NCBI GenBank assembly: GCA_903889245.1
Contig: CAISWQ010000056.1
Coordinates: 1 to 64,000, forward strand
Source: an uncultured Lentisphaerota bacterium
GTDB lineage: Bacteria > Verrucomicrobiota > Kiritimatiellia > CAIQIC01
Length of the DNA: 64,000 nt
Direction of reading: 5' to 3'
The position numbers and the translations under genes are program-made. Below are positions 1 to 10,800 of this stretch, piece by piece; position 1 is the first letter of the stretch, and each line of letters begins with the position of its first letter. Under the pieces are notes generated by a model. It was not told where the DNA came from. It saw nothing but the letters and a program-made list of their open reading frames with translations, and searched no databases.

Positions 1-145
1 AGCGTTGAACAACCGCCCGCGCAAGCAACTCGGCTGGCAGACCCCGGCCGAAAAATTGGCCGAAGTTTTGGCCGCGCGCGCCGCCCCCCTTGGGGGGCGG
101 GAAGGTTCCGGTCCCGCCACCAATCCCACCACACCCACCCTGTGA
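1..145 (+). pseudogene. IS30-family transposase, 3' end only (cut by window edge)
   Basis: The first 145 bases read in one frame to a TGA at 143-145. The translation carries LNNRPRKQLGWQTPAEKL, which matches the conserved C-terminal signature of IS30-family DDE transposases (NNRPRK-LG--TP-E). Only about 47 residues lie in the window, so it cannot be said whether the gene upstream is intact. A GC-rich palindrome, CCGCCCCCCTTGGGGGGCGG, lies inside the tail near 90-110. Family call from the motif; the rest is inference. Confidence 0.7.
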
Positions 146-182
146 CATGACCACCCTCTTCCAACCATCCACCCGACCCCCC

Positions 183-216
183 AAGTGGTGCACTTGGTCC
201 TTGCGCCCGCGGCCTT
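183..216. mobile_element. Possible right end of the IS30-like element
   Basis: About 40 bp after the transposase stop there is a dyad, CCAAGTG-GTG-CACTTGG, followed by GGTCCTTGCGCC. Terminal inverted repeats of several IS30 relatives begin in a similar TG-TGCACTT-like way, so this may be the element boundary. The left end is outside the window and cannot be compared. Confidence 0.25.
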
Positions 217-237
217 GGAAAACGGCGGGGTTTTGAC

Positions 238-252
238 TTCCAATGCCTGGAA
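238..252. repeat. Dispersed palindrome TTCCAA-N3-TTGGAA, one copy
   Basis: TTCCAATGCCTGGAA: one variant of the short palindrome found in about 35 copies in this window. It sits between the transposase tail and the sigma factor gene. No other feature is evident in 217-402. A GGGGAG at 380-384 is too far from the 403 start to be a good ribosome binding site. Confidence 0.75.
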
Positions 253-402
253 CGGGCGCATCAAGACAAATTCGGCGCGGAACGGATAAAACATCGCTCA
301 TGCCGTGCCGCGCTGTTACTGGCCCCCGCAGCCGATCAGAAATCATCCAGGTTGGTTTCTTTGTAGTGGTAGGTTTGTCGGGGAGCGTACATATATCACC
401 TG

Positions 403-927
403 ATGTCACACGAGATTGATCACGGGGAATTCGTCAAGCGGCTTAGCGAAGCGCATCGCCGGCTGCTGGGCTATCTGCTGTCGTTGCTCGGCAACCGGCA
501 TGATGCGGAGGATGTGCTGCAACGGGCGAGCGTCACGATGTGGCGGCGGTTCGAGACGTTCGAGCCGGGCACGGATTTCATGGCGTGGGCGAGCACGGTG
601 GCGTTCTATGAGGCGAAGAATTTCCAGCGCGTGGCGGCCCGGTCGCGGTTGCGCTTCGACGATGACCTGCTGAACACACTGGCGGCGGAGCGGCTGGACG
701 ACCTACGGCATCTCGATGGGCGGCTCGATGCGCTCGAAAAGTGCGTCGGCAAACTCGATACGGCGAACCGCAAGCTGGTCGAGGCGGTCTATGGCGATGA
801 TGCCGACATTGCGGCGCTGGCCGCGCAACTGGGGCGCGCGCCGCAGACGCTCTACAACCGGCTCAACGTCATCCGGCGCATGCTGGCAGATTGCGTCGAG
901 CGACGGTTGGCGGAGGCACACACATGA
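403..927 (+). CDS. ECF RNA polymerase sigma factor, Rhodopirellula/Verrucomicrobium type
   Basis: 174 residues, the normal size for a group IV sigma factor. Region 2 lies at about residues 20-75 (LLGNRHDAEDVLQRAS, then FEPGTDFMAWA, both characteristic of the planctomycete/verrucomicrobial ECF family). The region 4 helix-turn-helix is at about 133-160 (ADIAALAAQLGRAPQTLYNR). Its stop overlaps the FecR-like gene by ATGA, so the two are translationally coupled and are expected to act as a sigma/anti-sigma pair. It heads a same-strand run of secreted polysaccharide-degrading genes, which is the likely regulon (inference). No strong Shine-Dalgarno precedes the ATG. Confidence 0.92.
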   Translation: MSHEIDHGEFVKRLSEAHRRLLGYLLSLLGNRHDAEDVLQRASVTMWRRFETFEPGTDFMAWASTVAFYEAKNFQRVAARSRLRFDDDLLNTLAAERLDDLRHLDGRLDALEKCVGKLDTANRKLVEAVYGDDADIAALAAQLGRAPQTLYNRLNVIRRMLADCVERRLAEAHT

Positions 928-2183
928 ACCTCGACCGCGACGAACTTTTCCGTCTGTTTGGTGCGCTTGGCGATGGCACGATCAGCGCAGCCGATCACGA
1001 GCGGCTTCAGCAAACGTTGCGCGACGACGCGGAAGCGCGCCGGCAGTGGTTTTTGTTCAATGATCTTGAGTCGGGACTCGCCAGTCTGCCGGTAACGCAA
1101 GCGGTGGAGCGACCGGTGGCGGCGGTGTGGCGTTGGTGGTGGGCAGCGGCGGCGGCGGCAGCGGCGGTGATTGTGGCGTTGGCGGTTTTTGTGCCACGCA
1201 AGACACCCGCGCCGGTTGCCATGCTTAGCGCGGCCGCGAACGCGCGGTGGTTTGATCCCAACATGGAATTGACGTTGCGAGGCGGCGAACTGCCGGCCGG
1301 GCTGATCCGACTCGAGGCGGGAGCGGCGGAGTTTCTGTTCGCGGGCGGGGCCACCGCGGTGATCGAAGGGCCTGCCGCATTCGAGCCGGTGGCGGCAGAC
1401 CGGCTGATTCTGACATCCGGCCGCGTCATCGGGCGCTGTGGCCCCGGCGTGGCAAAGCTGATTGTCGTGACGCCGAATGCAACGGTCACGGACTTGGGAA
1501 CGGAGTTCGGTGTGACGGTCGGCGAGGATTTGCAGACGCGCGTGGCGGTGCTCAAGGGCGCGGTGGAGCTGCTGGCAGGTCAGCATCCACGACGTCTGAC
1601 TGCCGGTGAGGCGGCGGCGGTGAATCAACAGGGAAAGCTGGCGGAAGCGGAATTTGTCATCAAGGACTTCTCCAAGCTGGCCACGATTCTGCCGGAGACG
1701 GAGGTGCCCGTTCAGAATGGCGTCAACCTATTGCGCGATCCGAGTCTCAAGCAATTGTCGCGCGAGTGGAGAAGCACCGAGGGGCACGTGGATCTCGACG
1801 CGGCCGGTAGCGCCCGCATTCGCGCCAACGGCAGTCCGCTGTGGCCGTTGCTCTGGCAGCGCGTGGCGACGGGCGACATCGCGGGCCGGGTGGTGATCGC
1901 CTCGGTCCGCGCGCTACAACCCGCTGACGATCCCTTGAGCGGCCTGCAAAATGCGATTGTGAAGATGGTGTTCCTGGATGCCGACGGTCGGGAATTTGCA
2001 GGCGCGGAACGGCATTTTCTGCGGGCCAGCGCGCCGCGCGGGCAATGGATTCGCGGCCAGATCGCCGCGTTGGCGCCACCGGGCACGACGCGCGTGACGT
2101 TTCAGGCGTTGCTGAACGCGCGCGGATTGAAGACCGGATCGGTGTGCTTCACGGAAGCCGCGTTGGTCCTCGCACCCGAATAA
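924..2183 (+). CDS. FecR-domain membrane protein, probable anti-sigma factor
   Basis: 419 residues from the ATG that overlaps the sigma-factor stop (ATGA, 924-927). A longer reading from 891 would run through the sigma gene and is not preferred. The N-terminal 65 residues are cytoplasmic and helical, as in anti-sigma domains. One membrane segment, alanine/valine-rich after WRWWW, lies at about 69-90. A FecR domain follows at about 130-215 (VVTPNATVTDLGTEFGV, then RVAVLKGAVELL). The remaining C-terminal ~170 residues look like a beta-sandwich, perhaps carbohydrate-binding. The expected role is to hold the upstream sigma factor at the membrane and release it on a periplasmic signal, by analogy with FecR; in PVC bacteria this is inferred rather than proven. 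Confidence 0.87.
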   Translation: MNLDRDELFRLFGALGDGTISAADHERLQQTLRDDAEARRQWFLFNDLESGLASLPVTQAVERPVAAVWRWWWAAAAAAAAVIVALAVFVPRKTPAPVAMLSAAANARWFDPNMELTLRGGELPAGLIRLEAGAAEFLFAGGATAVIEGPAAFEPVAADRLILTSGRVIGRCGPGVAKLIVVTPNATVTDLGTEFGVTVGEDLQTRVAVLKGAVELLAGQHPRRLTAGEAAAVNQQGKLAEAEFVIKDFSKLATILPETEVPVQNGVNLLRDPSLKQLSREWRSTEGHVDLDAAGSARIRANGSPLWPLLWQRVATGDIAGRVVIASVRALQPADDPLSGLQNAIVKMVFLDADGREFAGAERHFLRASAPRGQWIRGQIAALAPPGTTRVTFQALLNARGLKTGSVCFTEAALVLAPE

Positions 2184-2190
2184 TTTGATT

Positions 2191-3318
2191 ATGAACAAGA
2201 TCAGCTCATCAATCGCTACCGCGGTTCTATTGCTCGCAACTGCTGCCAATCCCGCTCGCGGTGAGCCGACACTTCAGCGCAGCCTGATGAGCGCGGGCGA
2301 TCCGGCGCGTGTTCAGGCGGTGCTCGCGAAGGCGCGGCGGGGCGAGCCGATTTGCGTGGCGGCCATCGGCGGGTCCATCACGGCGGGCGGGAAGGCAACC
2401 AAGGATCCGATGCGGCGCTATGTGCAGCAGCTTGGGAAATGGTTCGAGCGAACTTTCCCCGGGCAGAAGGTCCGCGTCGTGAACGCCGGCATCGGCGCGA
2501 CGAATTCAGGCTACGGTGCGCTGCGCGTCCAGCGCGATGTCATCGCACAACAGCCCGACCTCGTCGTCGTGGAGTATGCGGTGAACGATGTCACCGGGAT
2601 CGAGAAAATGGATGAAAGCTACGAAGGCGTCCTGCGGCAGTTGCTCGGCAGTTCGACGAATCGCGCGGTGATCGAATTGTTCTTCATGCACAAGGACGGC
2701 AAGAGCGCGCAAGCCGAACAGGTCGCGCTGGGCCGGCATTACGGTCTGCCGATGATCAGTTTTCGCGATGCGGTCTGGCCTGAACTGCAAGCGGGCAAGT
2801 TGAAGTGGGAGACGATCTACGATGACGTGGTTCATCCGAATGATGCCGGGCACGACATCGCGAGCGAACTGCTCCGCGGTTTTCTAAACGCGTCGCTAGC
2901 CAAGTTGCCGGCAAAGGATTCCGACCTGCCGGCGATTGCGCCGGTGCCCGCGCCGTTGATCTCCGATACGTTCGAGCGTTGCACGATGTTCCGCGCCGCC
3001 GATTTGAAGCCGTTGTCATCGGCAGGCTGGACGTGTGTGAAGTCGAACGTCTGGGAATGCGGCAGTGCAGGCGGCCGGATCGAATATGAAGTGCGCGGCA
3101 CGGTGCTGATGCTGGGCCGCAACATTCCCGTCGCCGCGAACAACAAGGTTGAACTCATCGTGGACGGCGGAACGCCGCGCCCGATTGTGCGCGACGGTCA
3201 CAATCGGCCCGTGGCGAAGGGGCTGAACGCCGGCTTGCATCGCGTGGCCGTCGTGGTCCATCCGTTTGACGGAACCGACAAAGTCCAAATCTCGTGGGGA
3301 GGCGCAGCCGGCTTATGA
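2191..3318 (+). CDS. Secreted SGNH/GDSL-family hydrolase (carbohydrate esterase-like)
   Basis: 375 residues. The ATG at 2191, seven bases after the FecR stop, gives a clean signal peptide ending near NPARG; an in-frame TTG at 2185 is less likely. The SGNH blocks are visible: GGSITAGG (block I, catalytic Ser), GATNSGYG, VVVEYAVND (block III Asn), and DDVVHPNDAGH (block V Asp/His). After about residue 250 there is a beta-rich C-terminal domain. Such enzymes remove acyl groups (commonly acetate) from polysaccharides. Position between the FecR gene and glycan-processing genes supports that role; the substrate cannot be read from the sequence. Confidence 0.85.
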   Translation: MNKISSSIATAVLLLATAANPARGEPTLQRSLMSAGDPARVQAVLAKARRGEPICVAAIGGSITAGGKATKDPMRRYVQQLGKWFERTFPGQKVRVVNAGIGATNSGYGALRVQRDVIAQQPDLVVVEYAVNDVTGIEKMDESYEGVLRQLLGSSTNRAVIELFFMHKDGKSAQAEQVALGRHYGLPMISFRDAVWPELQAGKLKWETIYDDVVHPNDAGHDIASELLRGFLNASLAKLPAKDSDLPAIAPVPAPLISDTFERCTMFRAADLKPLSSAGWTCVKSNVWECGSAGGRIEYEVRGTVLMLGRNIPVAANNKVELIVDGGTPRPIVRDGHNRPVAKGLNAGLHRVAVVVHPFDGTDKVQISWGGAAGL

Positions 3319-3371
3319 ACTTTATGAAAATCAGTAGGAAACAAAACGAACATCAACGAGGAGGTTTCAAT

Positions 3372-4796
3372 ATGCCAATCTGCGCGAATTACAAACATCT
3401 CGACCGGCGGTGGTTTCTGAAACGAATGGGGGCCGGCGTCGCGATGGCGGCGGCGCCGTTGATTTTGCCATCACGGATTTGGGCGGCGGGACAAGGCGCC
3501 CCAAGCAACAAGCTCAACATCGCCATGATCGGCTGCGGAGGCCGGGGCACCGCCATCCTCGAAGAAGCAACCCGGCTGGGCGTCAACGTCATTGCCCTCT
3601 GCGATGCGGATGCCAAGCGGATCGGCAACATCCGCAAGGCGATTGGCGATAAGATCCCCGACGCTCGGCCGATGATGGAAAAGGCGACCAGTTACGAGGA
3701 CTACCGCCAGCTCATCGCCAAGGAGAAATCCCTCGACGGTGTCCTGATCGCCATCGGGCCTTGGTGGCACGCCCCCATGAGCACCGCGCTGATCAAGGCG
3801 GGGAAACACGTCTATTGCGAGAAGCCACTCACGCGACTGGTCTCCGAGGCCCGGGCGTTGGGCCAACTGGCCAAGCAGTCGAAGGTCGCCACGCAGATGG
3901 GCACGCAAGGCGCAGCCAGCGAGACGTTCCGCCGCGCCGTGGAGATCATCCAGGCCGGGTTACTGGGCCAGATCCGCGAGCTGCATGTTTGGCACGACAA
4001 CCCGGTGGGGCCGAAGAGTCAGGCCCGGCCGTCCGGTGAAGATCCGGTTCCCGCCGGTTTCAACTGGGACCTGTGGGTTGGCCCGTCGCCCATGCGGCCC
4101 TACAAGAAAGATGTGTATCAGCCCGGCTGCCGAAGGACATCGCAATGGTTCGACTTCGGCGCGGGGATTCTCGGCGATTTCGGCGTGCATACCTGGCAAT
4201 TGCCGATCCGGGCGCTGAAGCTCGGTTACCCGATCCGCGTCGAGCATAGCGTGCCGGAGCCCGTCCTGGAGACGTATGTCTCCACGACGAAGATCCGCTA
4301 TGAGTTTGCCGCGCGGGGCGATCTGGCGCCAGTCACCGCCTGGCATTACGACTCGGGCAACCTGCCGCCGAAAGAGGCCACGGCCGACATTGAAGCGCTC
4401 TACAGAGAGCTACCCAAGGTCGGCGCGATGCTTCTGGGCGAGAAAGGCTCGATGTATGTAGGCGGCTGGGGCGCCGGCAACCTGATCAAGCTCAAGGGGG
4501 ATGAAAAGATGCGCGGCGTGAGCGATCACCCAGCCGCCAAGTCCATCCCGGTGACCGAGCCGCGCGCGCCGCGGCAGAACCACATGCTCGAATGGATCGA
4601 GGCGGCCAAGGGCGGGCCGAAGACCTACCAGTCGTTCGAGGTCGCCGCGCACGCGATGGAAGTCATCCTGCTGGCGATTGTCGCGCAACGGATGCAACGG
4701 CCCATCGCTTGGGACGGCGCAAACATGAAAGTCCCCGGCGCTTCTGAGGCCGACAAGTTCATTCAGGCCGACCACCGCAAGAAGTGGCTGTTTTGA
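3372..4796 (+). CDS. Gfo/Idh/MocA-family oxidoreductase with Tat signal
   Basis: 474 residues from the ATG at 3372, which follows GAGGAGG with 7-nt spacing. The track-length reading from 3294 overlaps the upstream gene and lacks this ribosome site. A twin-arginine signal RRWFLKRMGAG is followed by a hydrophobic stretch to RIWAAG. The Rossmann motif is IAMIGCGGRGTA at about 50. EKP in HVYCEKPLTR is the conserved NAD-sugar active-site loop, and a histidine typical of the second domain sits in GDFGVHTWQLP. Members oxidise or reduce sugars, or act as NAD-dependent glycosidases. Export by Tat with bound cofactor is common for the PVC versions. Gaps to neighbours are 53 and 15 nt, consistent with one operon. 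Confidence 0.9.
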   Translation: MPICANYKHLDRRWFLKRMGAGVAMAAAPLILPSRIWAAGQGAPSNKLNIAMIGCGGRGTAILEEATRLGVNVIALCDADAKRIGNIRKAIGDKIPDARPMMEKATSYEDYRQLIAKEKSLDGVLIAIGPWWHAPMSTALIKAGKHVYCEKPLTRLVSEARALGQLAKQSKVATQMGTQGAASETFRRAVEIIQAGLLGQIRELHVWHDNPVGPKSQARPSGEDPVPAGFNWDLWVGPSPMRPYKKDVYQPGCRRTSQWFDFGAGILGDFGVHTWQLPIRALKLGYPIRVEHSVPEPVLETYVSTTKIRYEFAARGDLAPVTAWHYDSGNLPPKEATADIEALYRELPKVGAMLLGEKGSMYVGGWGAGNLIKLKGDEKMRGVSDHPAAKSIPVTEPRAPRQNHMLEWIEAAKGGPKTYQSFEVAAHAMEVILLAIVAQRMQRPIAWDGANMKVPGASEADKFIQADHRKKWLF

Positions 4797-4811
4797 TCAG
4801 AGGATTCTGAA

Positions 4812-7800
4812 ATGGTGTCCGGAACTAAAGCCATGAAACCAATAACGACAAGTCTAATACTCTCTCTCTTGACGTCCGTGTGTTCGTTGCGCGCGGCAGA
4901 AGAGTCAGTTGTCGCCCCGCGCCAATGGTGGGTCGTCGGCCCGTATACGTGTTACAGCGCGGCGGATTTCGAGGCGAATGAAGCCATCGAAAATGACGCC
5001 AGAAAAAACGAACAGGCGCAGGAATGGAACCGCGTTGTCGGCATGGGCGGACGCGAACTGCGCACCAGCGTTATCGAAGGCGCGCCGACCGGTGTCGTTG
5101 ATTTGGAAAACATCCTCGGTCCGGTGCCGACGAACGTTTGTGCTTACGCCGGTGTTATCGTGCGCGCCGAGAAAGCGGGAACGGCGACAGCGACGTTGAC
5201 GGCGACGGGACCGGTGCGGTGGTTCCTCAACAACAAACTCGTGGCCGAGAGCAGGGAAGCCGGCGTCCAGACAACGAAAATGAGCCTCGCAGCCGGCGTG
5301 AATTGTTTGCTGGCGAAGAGTTGGAAAACCGGCGCCGCTTGGAAACTTGGTTGCACGCTGGAAGGCGTGCCGGTAACGGTCGAGGCGGTGACGGCCAAAG
5401 CGCGGCCAGCGAAACTTGCCACCGGCCGACGCAACGTGGCGTTGTGGTCGGAGGGCAGCAAGGTCGCCGTCAGCAGCATTGTGTGGCGCGGGTTTCCGCT
5501 CAACGAGCACGGCCAGACCCCGCTCAATGATGGGCGGCGCGAGACCGGGTGGACGTCGTTGGAGGTCGATCAGTTGCCGCAGTGGGCGTGGGTGCGGTTT
5601 CCCGGAATGCGCAAGATCGATGAGGTGGTGGTTCATGCCGCATCGGCCGCGCGCCGGCCGCTGGAACTGGTTGGCGAATACACCGACGATGGCGGCGCCA
5701 CGTTCAAGAATCTGTTTCGCGTGACCGATCCAAAAGACCTTTCCATCCGCGCCAACTTCCCGGCAGTGGTGACGGACAACGTGCGCGTCCGCATTGACCG
5801 CGTCGCCGTGCCGGAAAAATCAGGCTTCGCGCAGGCACAGTTGCTGGAGATTGAAGCCTTCGGCGAAGACGCACCCGGCAGCGGTTCGCTCGCGCTGACG
5901 GATGCAACGCCGAAGACTCGCGTGGAGCAGTTGGAACCGGACTCGAACTTCAAGCCGGCAATCGTCACCGACGACGCCACCACGACGGTTTCAACGCCGT
6001 GGTATCAAATCGTCCTCGACCGGCATCGGCCGCGGCTGGCGCAGTTGCGTTTGGACTCGCGCGGCAAAGGCGAGTTCAAGATCAACCTGCTGCGCCGCTC
6101 CGGCGCGACGGCGTTGCTCGCGCCGCTGTTCGATCGCGCCGCCTTCCTGCCGGACGGCGCATTGGAGTTGACCGGCAATGTCGCGAATTATCCGCCGGTG
6201 AGCGTCGCGCCCGGTGTGAGCTTGCAACTGGCGTTGCGGTTCCATGAAAAGAATTTCGAGCTGGCACTTGTCACCGCGTCGGCCCGCAACGTGCCGTTGG
6301 AGGGCGGCGTGTTCCGCTTCGATTTCGATCCCTGGCAAACGCCCGCGACTTTTCTTGGACGCGCGACCGACCGGGCGAATTTCGTGACGGTACCGTGCTA
6401 CATCCACGCGCCCGATGCCGGCACGTTTCACGTCACGCAGAGCAGCGGCGATGGCGCCATCTTGCGGCAGACCGCTACGGCGGATAACTGGGGTCTGTCC
6501 ACCCGCCAGTTTTTGAACGTCGCGCCGCTGGACGGCATGCTGCCGGTGGGCCAGTGGCGCAGCACGTTGCGGTTCGAGGTGGACTCGCCGCGGCCGTTTC
6601 CGGAACTGCTCGCGCACGAGCCGCGCCTCGCCGGGCTGCCGCGCTATGCGTTGAACATCGCGCAGTGGACGCCGTGCCGCCGCGTCTTGATCAACAACGT
6701 CGCCAGCACGCCGTGTCCGTTGTCGCTCCAGTTTTATGCTGAGATGATGACGTATGCGCCGGCGTTGGCGGATGGCGCGACATTGATGGAGTTGATGATT
6801 CCCTCTATTGATGGCTATCTCAACGGCGCGGGCGGACATATTTACTGGCACGGCATGAAAGTCGAAGTGACGCCGCCCGGCACTTGGACGGCATCGTTGG
6901 AGAGTCCCGGTTTTCTGATCAACTCCGCGTGGTATGCCGTGCGCACCGTCGGCGGCCGGCCGTTGCTGGAGCGATGGCTGCCGCGACTGGAGGCAATCGC
7001 CGGCCATCTCGAAGCGCACGACACCGACGGCGACGGCATCGTGGATTCGGTGGACCACGGCCATTGGTTCGACACCTACAACTTGCCGGCCGGCGTGAAG
7101 GAAGCGCACTCGACCGCCGTGAACTACGACGCCTTCCGCCATCTCGCGGAGCTGGAAGAACTCGCTGGCCACGCCGACAAGGCCGCCCATTACCGTGAGC
7201 GCGCGAAGCTGATCAAAGACAACTATCTGAAGATGTTTTTCAACCCCGAAACCGGCGTGATCAGTGGCTGGCGTGACAAAGACGGCAAGCTGCATGACCG
7301 GATGTTCCCGTGGGTCAATGGCTATGCGATTTGTGCCGGTCTGGTGGACGACGAACTCGCCAAGAGCATCCTGACGAAGTTCCTGGCGAAGATGAAGGAG
7401 ATCGGCTTCACACAATATCAATTCGGACTGCCGACGAATTTGCTGCCGATGCAAAAGGACGATTGGAGTCACGGCGGGCGCGGTTGGCAGGACTACATGA
7501 ACGGCAGCATCACGCCGCCCTACTCGCACTATTTCATCATGGCGCTTTACCGGCATGGTTTTCGCGAGGAGGCCGAGCGGATGCTCTGGGCGCAGGTGAG
7601 ATCATTCGATAAGGGCACGTTCAATTCCGGCGTAAGGATTCCGCATCTGCCGCCGCGCAATCCGGTCGGCAGCGCGTTCTTCCGGTGGGATGGCCAGCAC
7701 GCCGAGGGCGAAGGCTACCTGCCCGAAAACTGGCACGCCTACGCGAGCATCTTCGCCGGCCACTACGGCATTCGTTTTGATGAACATGGCTACGCGTTGG

Positions 7801-7880
7801 AAGCATGGTCCCCGCTGAAAGGCCAGCGCGTTCGCTGCGGCCTGCCGGTAATGGGAAAGGTCCAGGAATTCATTGAGTGA
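4812..7880 (+). CDS. Secreted six-hairpin (alpha/alpha)6 glycosidase with discoidin-like domain, family uncertain
   Basis: 1022 residues with a signal peptide; ATG at 4812 is preceded by AGAGGA at 7 nt, and an alternative ATG at 4833 (MKPITTSL) keeps the signal too. The N-terminal third has beta-sandwich character, including an F5/8 type C-like stretch near 220-340 (WVRFPGMRKIDEVVVHA, then RVRIDRV). The C-terminal ~400 residues carry hallmarks of six-hairpin glycosidases: DTDGDGIVDSVDHGHWFDTY, then NYDAFRHLAELEELAGH and GHYGIRFDEHGYALEAW. Similar folds occur in GH78, GH95 and GH116-like enzymes, and the exact family is not claimed. The neighbour is a GH106 rhamnosidase, so deconstruction of a rhamnose-containing glycan is the likely context. 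Confidence 0.7.
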   Translation: MVSGTKAMKPITTSLILSLLTSVCSLRAAEESVVAPRQWWVVGPYTCYSAADFEANEAIENDARKNEQAQEWNRVVGMGGRELRTSVIEGAPTGVVDLENILGPVPTNVCAYAGVIVRAEKAGTATATLTATGPVRWFLNNKLVAESREAGVQTTKMSLAAGVNCLLAKSWKTGAAWKLGCTLEGVPVTVEAVTAKARPAKLATGRRNVALWSEGSKVAVSSIVWRGFPLNEHGQTPLNDGRRETGWTSLEVDQLPQWAWVRFPGMRKIDEVVVHAASAARRPLELVGEYTDDGGATFKNLFRVTDPKDLSIRANFPAVVTDNVRVRIDRVAVPEKSGFAQAQLLEIEAFGEDAPGSGSLALTDATPKTRVEQLEPDSNFKPAIVTDDATTTVSTPWYQIVLDRHRPRLAQLRLDSRGKGEFKINLLRRSGATALLAPLFDRAAFLPDGALELTGNVANYPPVSVAPGVSLQLALRFHEKNFELALVTASARNVPLEGGVFRFDFDPWQTPATFLGRATDRANFVTVPCYIHAPDAGTFHVTQSSGDGAILRQTATADNWGLSTRQFLNVAPLDGMLPVGQWRSTLRFEVDSPRPFPELLAHEPRLAGLPRYALNIAQWTPCRRVLINNVASTPCPLSLQFYAEMMTYAPALADGATLMELMIPSIDGYLNGAGGHIYWHGMKVEVTPPGTWTASLESPGFLINSAWYAVRTVGGRPLLERWLPRLEAIAGHLEAHDTDGDGIVDSVDHGHWFDTYNLPAGVKEAHSTAVNYDAFRHLAELEELAGHADKAAHYRERAKLIKDNYLKMFFNPETGVISGWRDKDGKLHDRMFPWVNGYAICAGLVDDELAKSILTKFLAKMKEIGFTQYQFGLPTNLLPMQKDDWSHGGRGWQDYMNGSITPPYSHYFIMALYRHGFREEAERMLWAQVRSFDKGTFNSGVRIPHLPPRNPVGSAFFRWDGQHAEGEGYLPENWHAYASIFAGHYGIRFDEHGYALEAWSPLKGQRVRCGLPVMGKVQEFIE

Positions 7881-7884
7881 GAAA

Positions 7885-10800
7885 ATGAAAACAATGAAGT
7901 TCCTTGTAGCCCTGGTGTTCACACCGCTGGTTGCGGTTGCCAACTTGGAGAGCGAATTTGCCAATCCGCCGAAGTCTGCCAAGCCGCAAATCTGGTGGCA
8001 CTGGATCACGGGGAATGTTTCGAAGGAAGGAATCACCGCCGACTTGGAAGCCATGCAGCGGGTGGGGCTTTCGGAGGCGCACATTTTTACCATCGGCGGC
8101 GGGGCGCCGCTTGGACCGATGCAGAAGATGGACCCTCAGTTTTTTGATATGGTTGAGTTTGCCGCCAAGGAAGCCAATCGGCTGGGTTTGAATCTGAGCC
8201 TGCATAACTGCCCGGGATGGTCAGCCAGCGGAGGACCGTGGATCAAGCCCGAAGAAGCCATGCAGTTTGTCACAGCAAGCGAAGTGGTTGTCACAGGTCC
8301 GATGCTGTTCAACGCAAAGCTACCGTCTCCGCCAAGCAAGGCCGGTTTTTACAAGGACATTGCCGTGCTGGCATTTCCGACTCCCGGCGACGAGGAGGAC
8401 GTCATTACCCCGGAAAACCCGCCCACCATCATGACCACTGCGCCGGGAGTGGACACGACTCCCTTGATGACTGGAAGCGGACAGGTCTTTGTCACTTTTC
8501 CCGCGCCCGAAAAAGGCAAACCCTACTACATTCAAGCCGAGTTCAAGAAGCCGGTCAGCGTTCGGACCCTTCTGTTCAAAGTTGCCTCTGGACAGTCATT
8601 CGGGGGCGATCTGATGGCGTCCGATGATGGTGTCACGTTTCGACCCCTTCGCCGTCGGGTTGGACTCAACCCGGTGGATCAAGCCGGATATGTTCATGTT
8701 TCTTTGGGTGCCGAACCGGTGACCGCCCAGATTTTTCGGTTGAATTGCGAATTTTCCTCGGGGCAGGCCCCGGTAAAAATTAGCGAGATCGGATTTTCGT
8801 GTCGGGCCAGCACACCCAACCTGATGCTGAAAGCCGCCTACAGGAATAATCATACGATTGATGTCGCTCAGGAAATGGAACGCGATTCCCGCCGCAAGTT
8901 TTCTTCAAGTTCCGCGGTGCGCAAAAGCGAGATGGTCAACTTAACATCCGCGTTGAAGGAGGGAGGCACCCTCACGTGGAATGTGCCCAAGGGAAAGTGG
9001 ACCATTATTCGCTTCGGGCATACCCCCACGGGCAAAGTCAATGGCGGTCCATGGCAGGGGTTGGAATGCAACAAACTAAGTCCATCGGGCATGGAAGCCT
9101 GCTGGAACGGGATGATGCAACCGGTCCTCAATCGCCTGGATCCTTCGATCAAGCGAACGCTGGTCAATTCACTGATCGACAGCTTTGAGGCCGGTGGCCA
9201 GAACTGGACTGCGAAGATGCCCGAAGAGTTCCAGAAACGGCGCGGCTACGATCCGACGTTGTTTCTGCCCGCAATCACTGGACGCGTTTTGGAAAGTCCA
9301 GCGATCACCGAACGCTTTCTCTGGGATTTGCGGCGCACCATTGCCGATCTATTCGCAGAAAATTACTACAAACCATTTACGGATTTGTGTCATCGCAACG
9401 GATTGGAATCCATGGCCGAGACGTATGGCGGCCCCTTTGAAGCGATGCATTGCGGCGGGCAGGTGGATATTCCGATGGCCGAGTTCTGGCAGGATAAAGA
9501 CGTGTCCACCGTTAAGATGATGTCCTCGGTAGGGCATGGGTATGGCAAGCCGGTCATCGCCGCCGAGAGCTTTACCGGCGCCCCAGAGAAACATGGCTGC
9601 TGGAAAGACGATCCCTATTCGATGAAGGCGTTCGGAGACCAGATGTTTTGTTGGGGTATCAACCGCTTCGTGTTCCATAGCTATGCGCACCAACCCTGGC
9701 TGAATCGGTTTCCGGGGATGACGCTCGGTCCCTACGGCATCAACTTGAATCGCGCGAACACCTGGTTCGAGATGGCCGGCCCGTGGATGAAATACCTCTC
9801 CCGTTGCCAGCTCCTGCTCCAGCAAGGACGGGCGGTGGCCGATGTGGCCTATTTTTGCGGACAGAACTCGCCTTTCTTCTGGAGTCGCAACAACAAGCCG
9901 CCGATTCCCCAAGGCTACTATTTTGACAACATCAATGCCGACCTCCTGCTTCATCATGCCCGGGTTGTTCAAGGCCGAATCGTTCTGGATGGCGGTGCTA
10001 GCTACGCCGTTCTGGTTCTGCCTGCCTCCGATCCTGAGATGACGCCGGAATTACTCCAGAAGCTTCGTGACATGGTGCGCGATGGAGCATCTATTTTGGG
10101 TTCCCGTCCGACGCATTCGCCCAGTTTGCAGGGGTTCCCCGACTGCGATTCGCACGTGCGCGCGCTGGCAGAGGAGTTGTGGGGGAATATTGACGGAAAG
10201 AAGATTACGGAACATCGCCTCGGCAAGGGACGGGTGGTCTGTGGAAAAGATCTGAAAACCGTGCTCGCGGATTTGCAGGTGGCTCCTGACTGCCGGTTGT
10301 CTGACGGTTTTGAATTTATCCACCGAAGCTTTGATCACGGGGATGCCTTTTTTGTGGCAAACTCCGCGGACAAACCGATTCGCCAGGAGTGCTCGTTTCG
10401 CATTTCCGGTAAGATCCCGGAACTGTGGCATCCCGACACCGGGGTGATGGAGGAAGCCCAAAATTATCGGGTGGAAAGTGACCGGGTGGTTGTGACGGTT
10501 GAATTCGATCCGCGGGGATCCGTGTTTGTGGTCTTTCGCAAACCGGCGCCACCGGGGGCCGGAGTTATTGAGCGGACGCGCAAGTCGATCGCTGAAACAG
10601 CCATGGAAATCCCGGGCGGCTGGAAGCTGAATTTCCCACCGAATTGGGGAGCCCCCGATTCCGTGAACTTGGATCACCTGATTTCCTGGCCGGAACATCC
10701 CCATCCAGGGGTGAAATATTTCTCCGGCACGGCAACCTACCAAAAGCAAGTGGAGATTCCAGCAAGCGTCTTCGGCAAAGACCGTGCGCTCTGGCTCGAC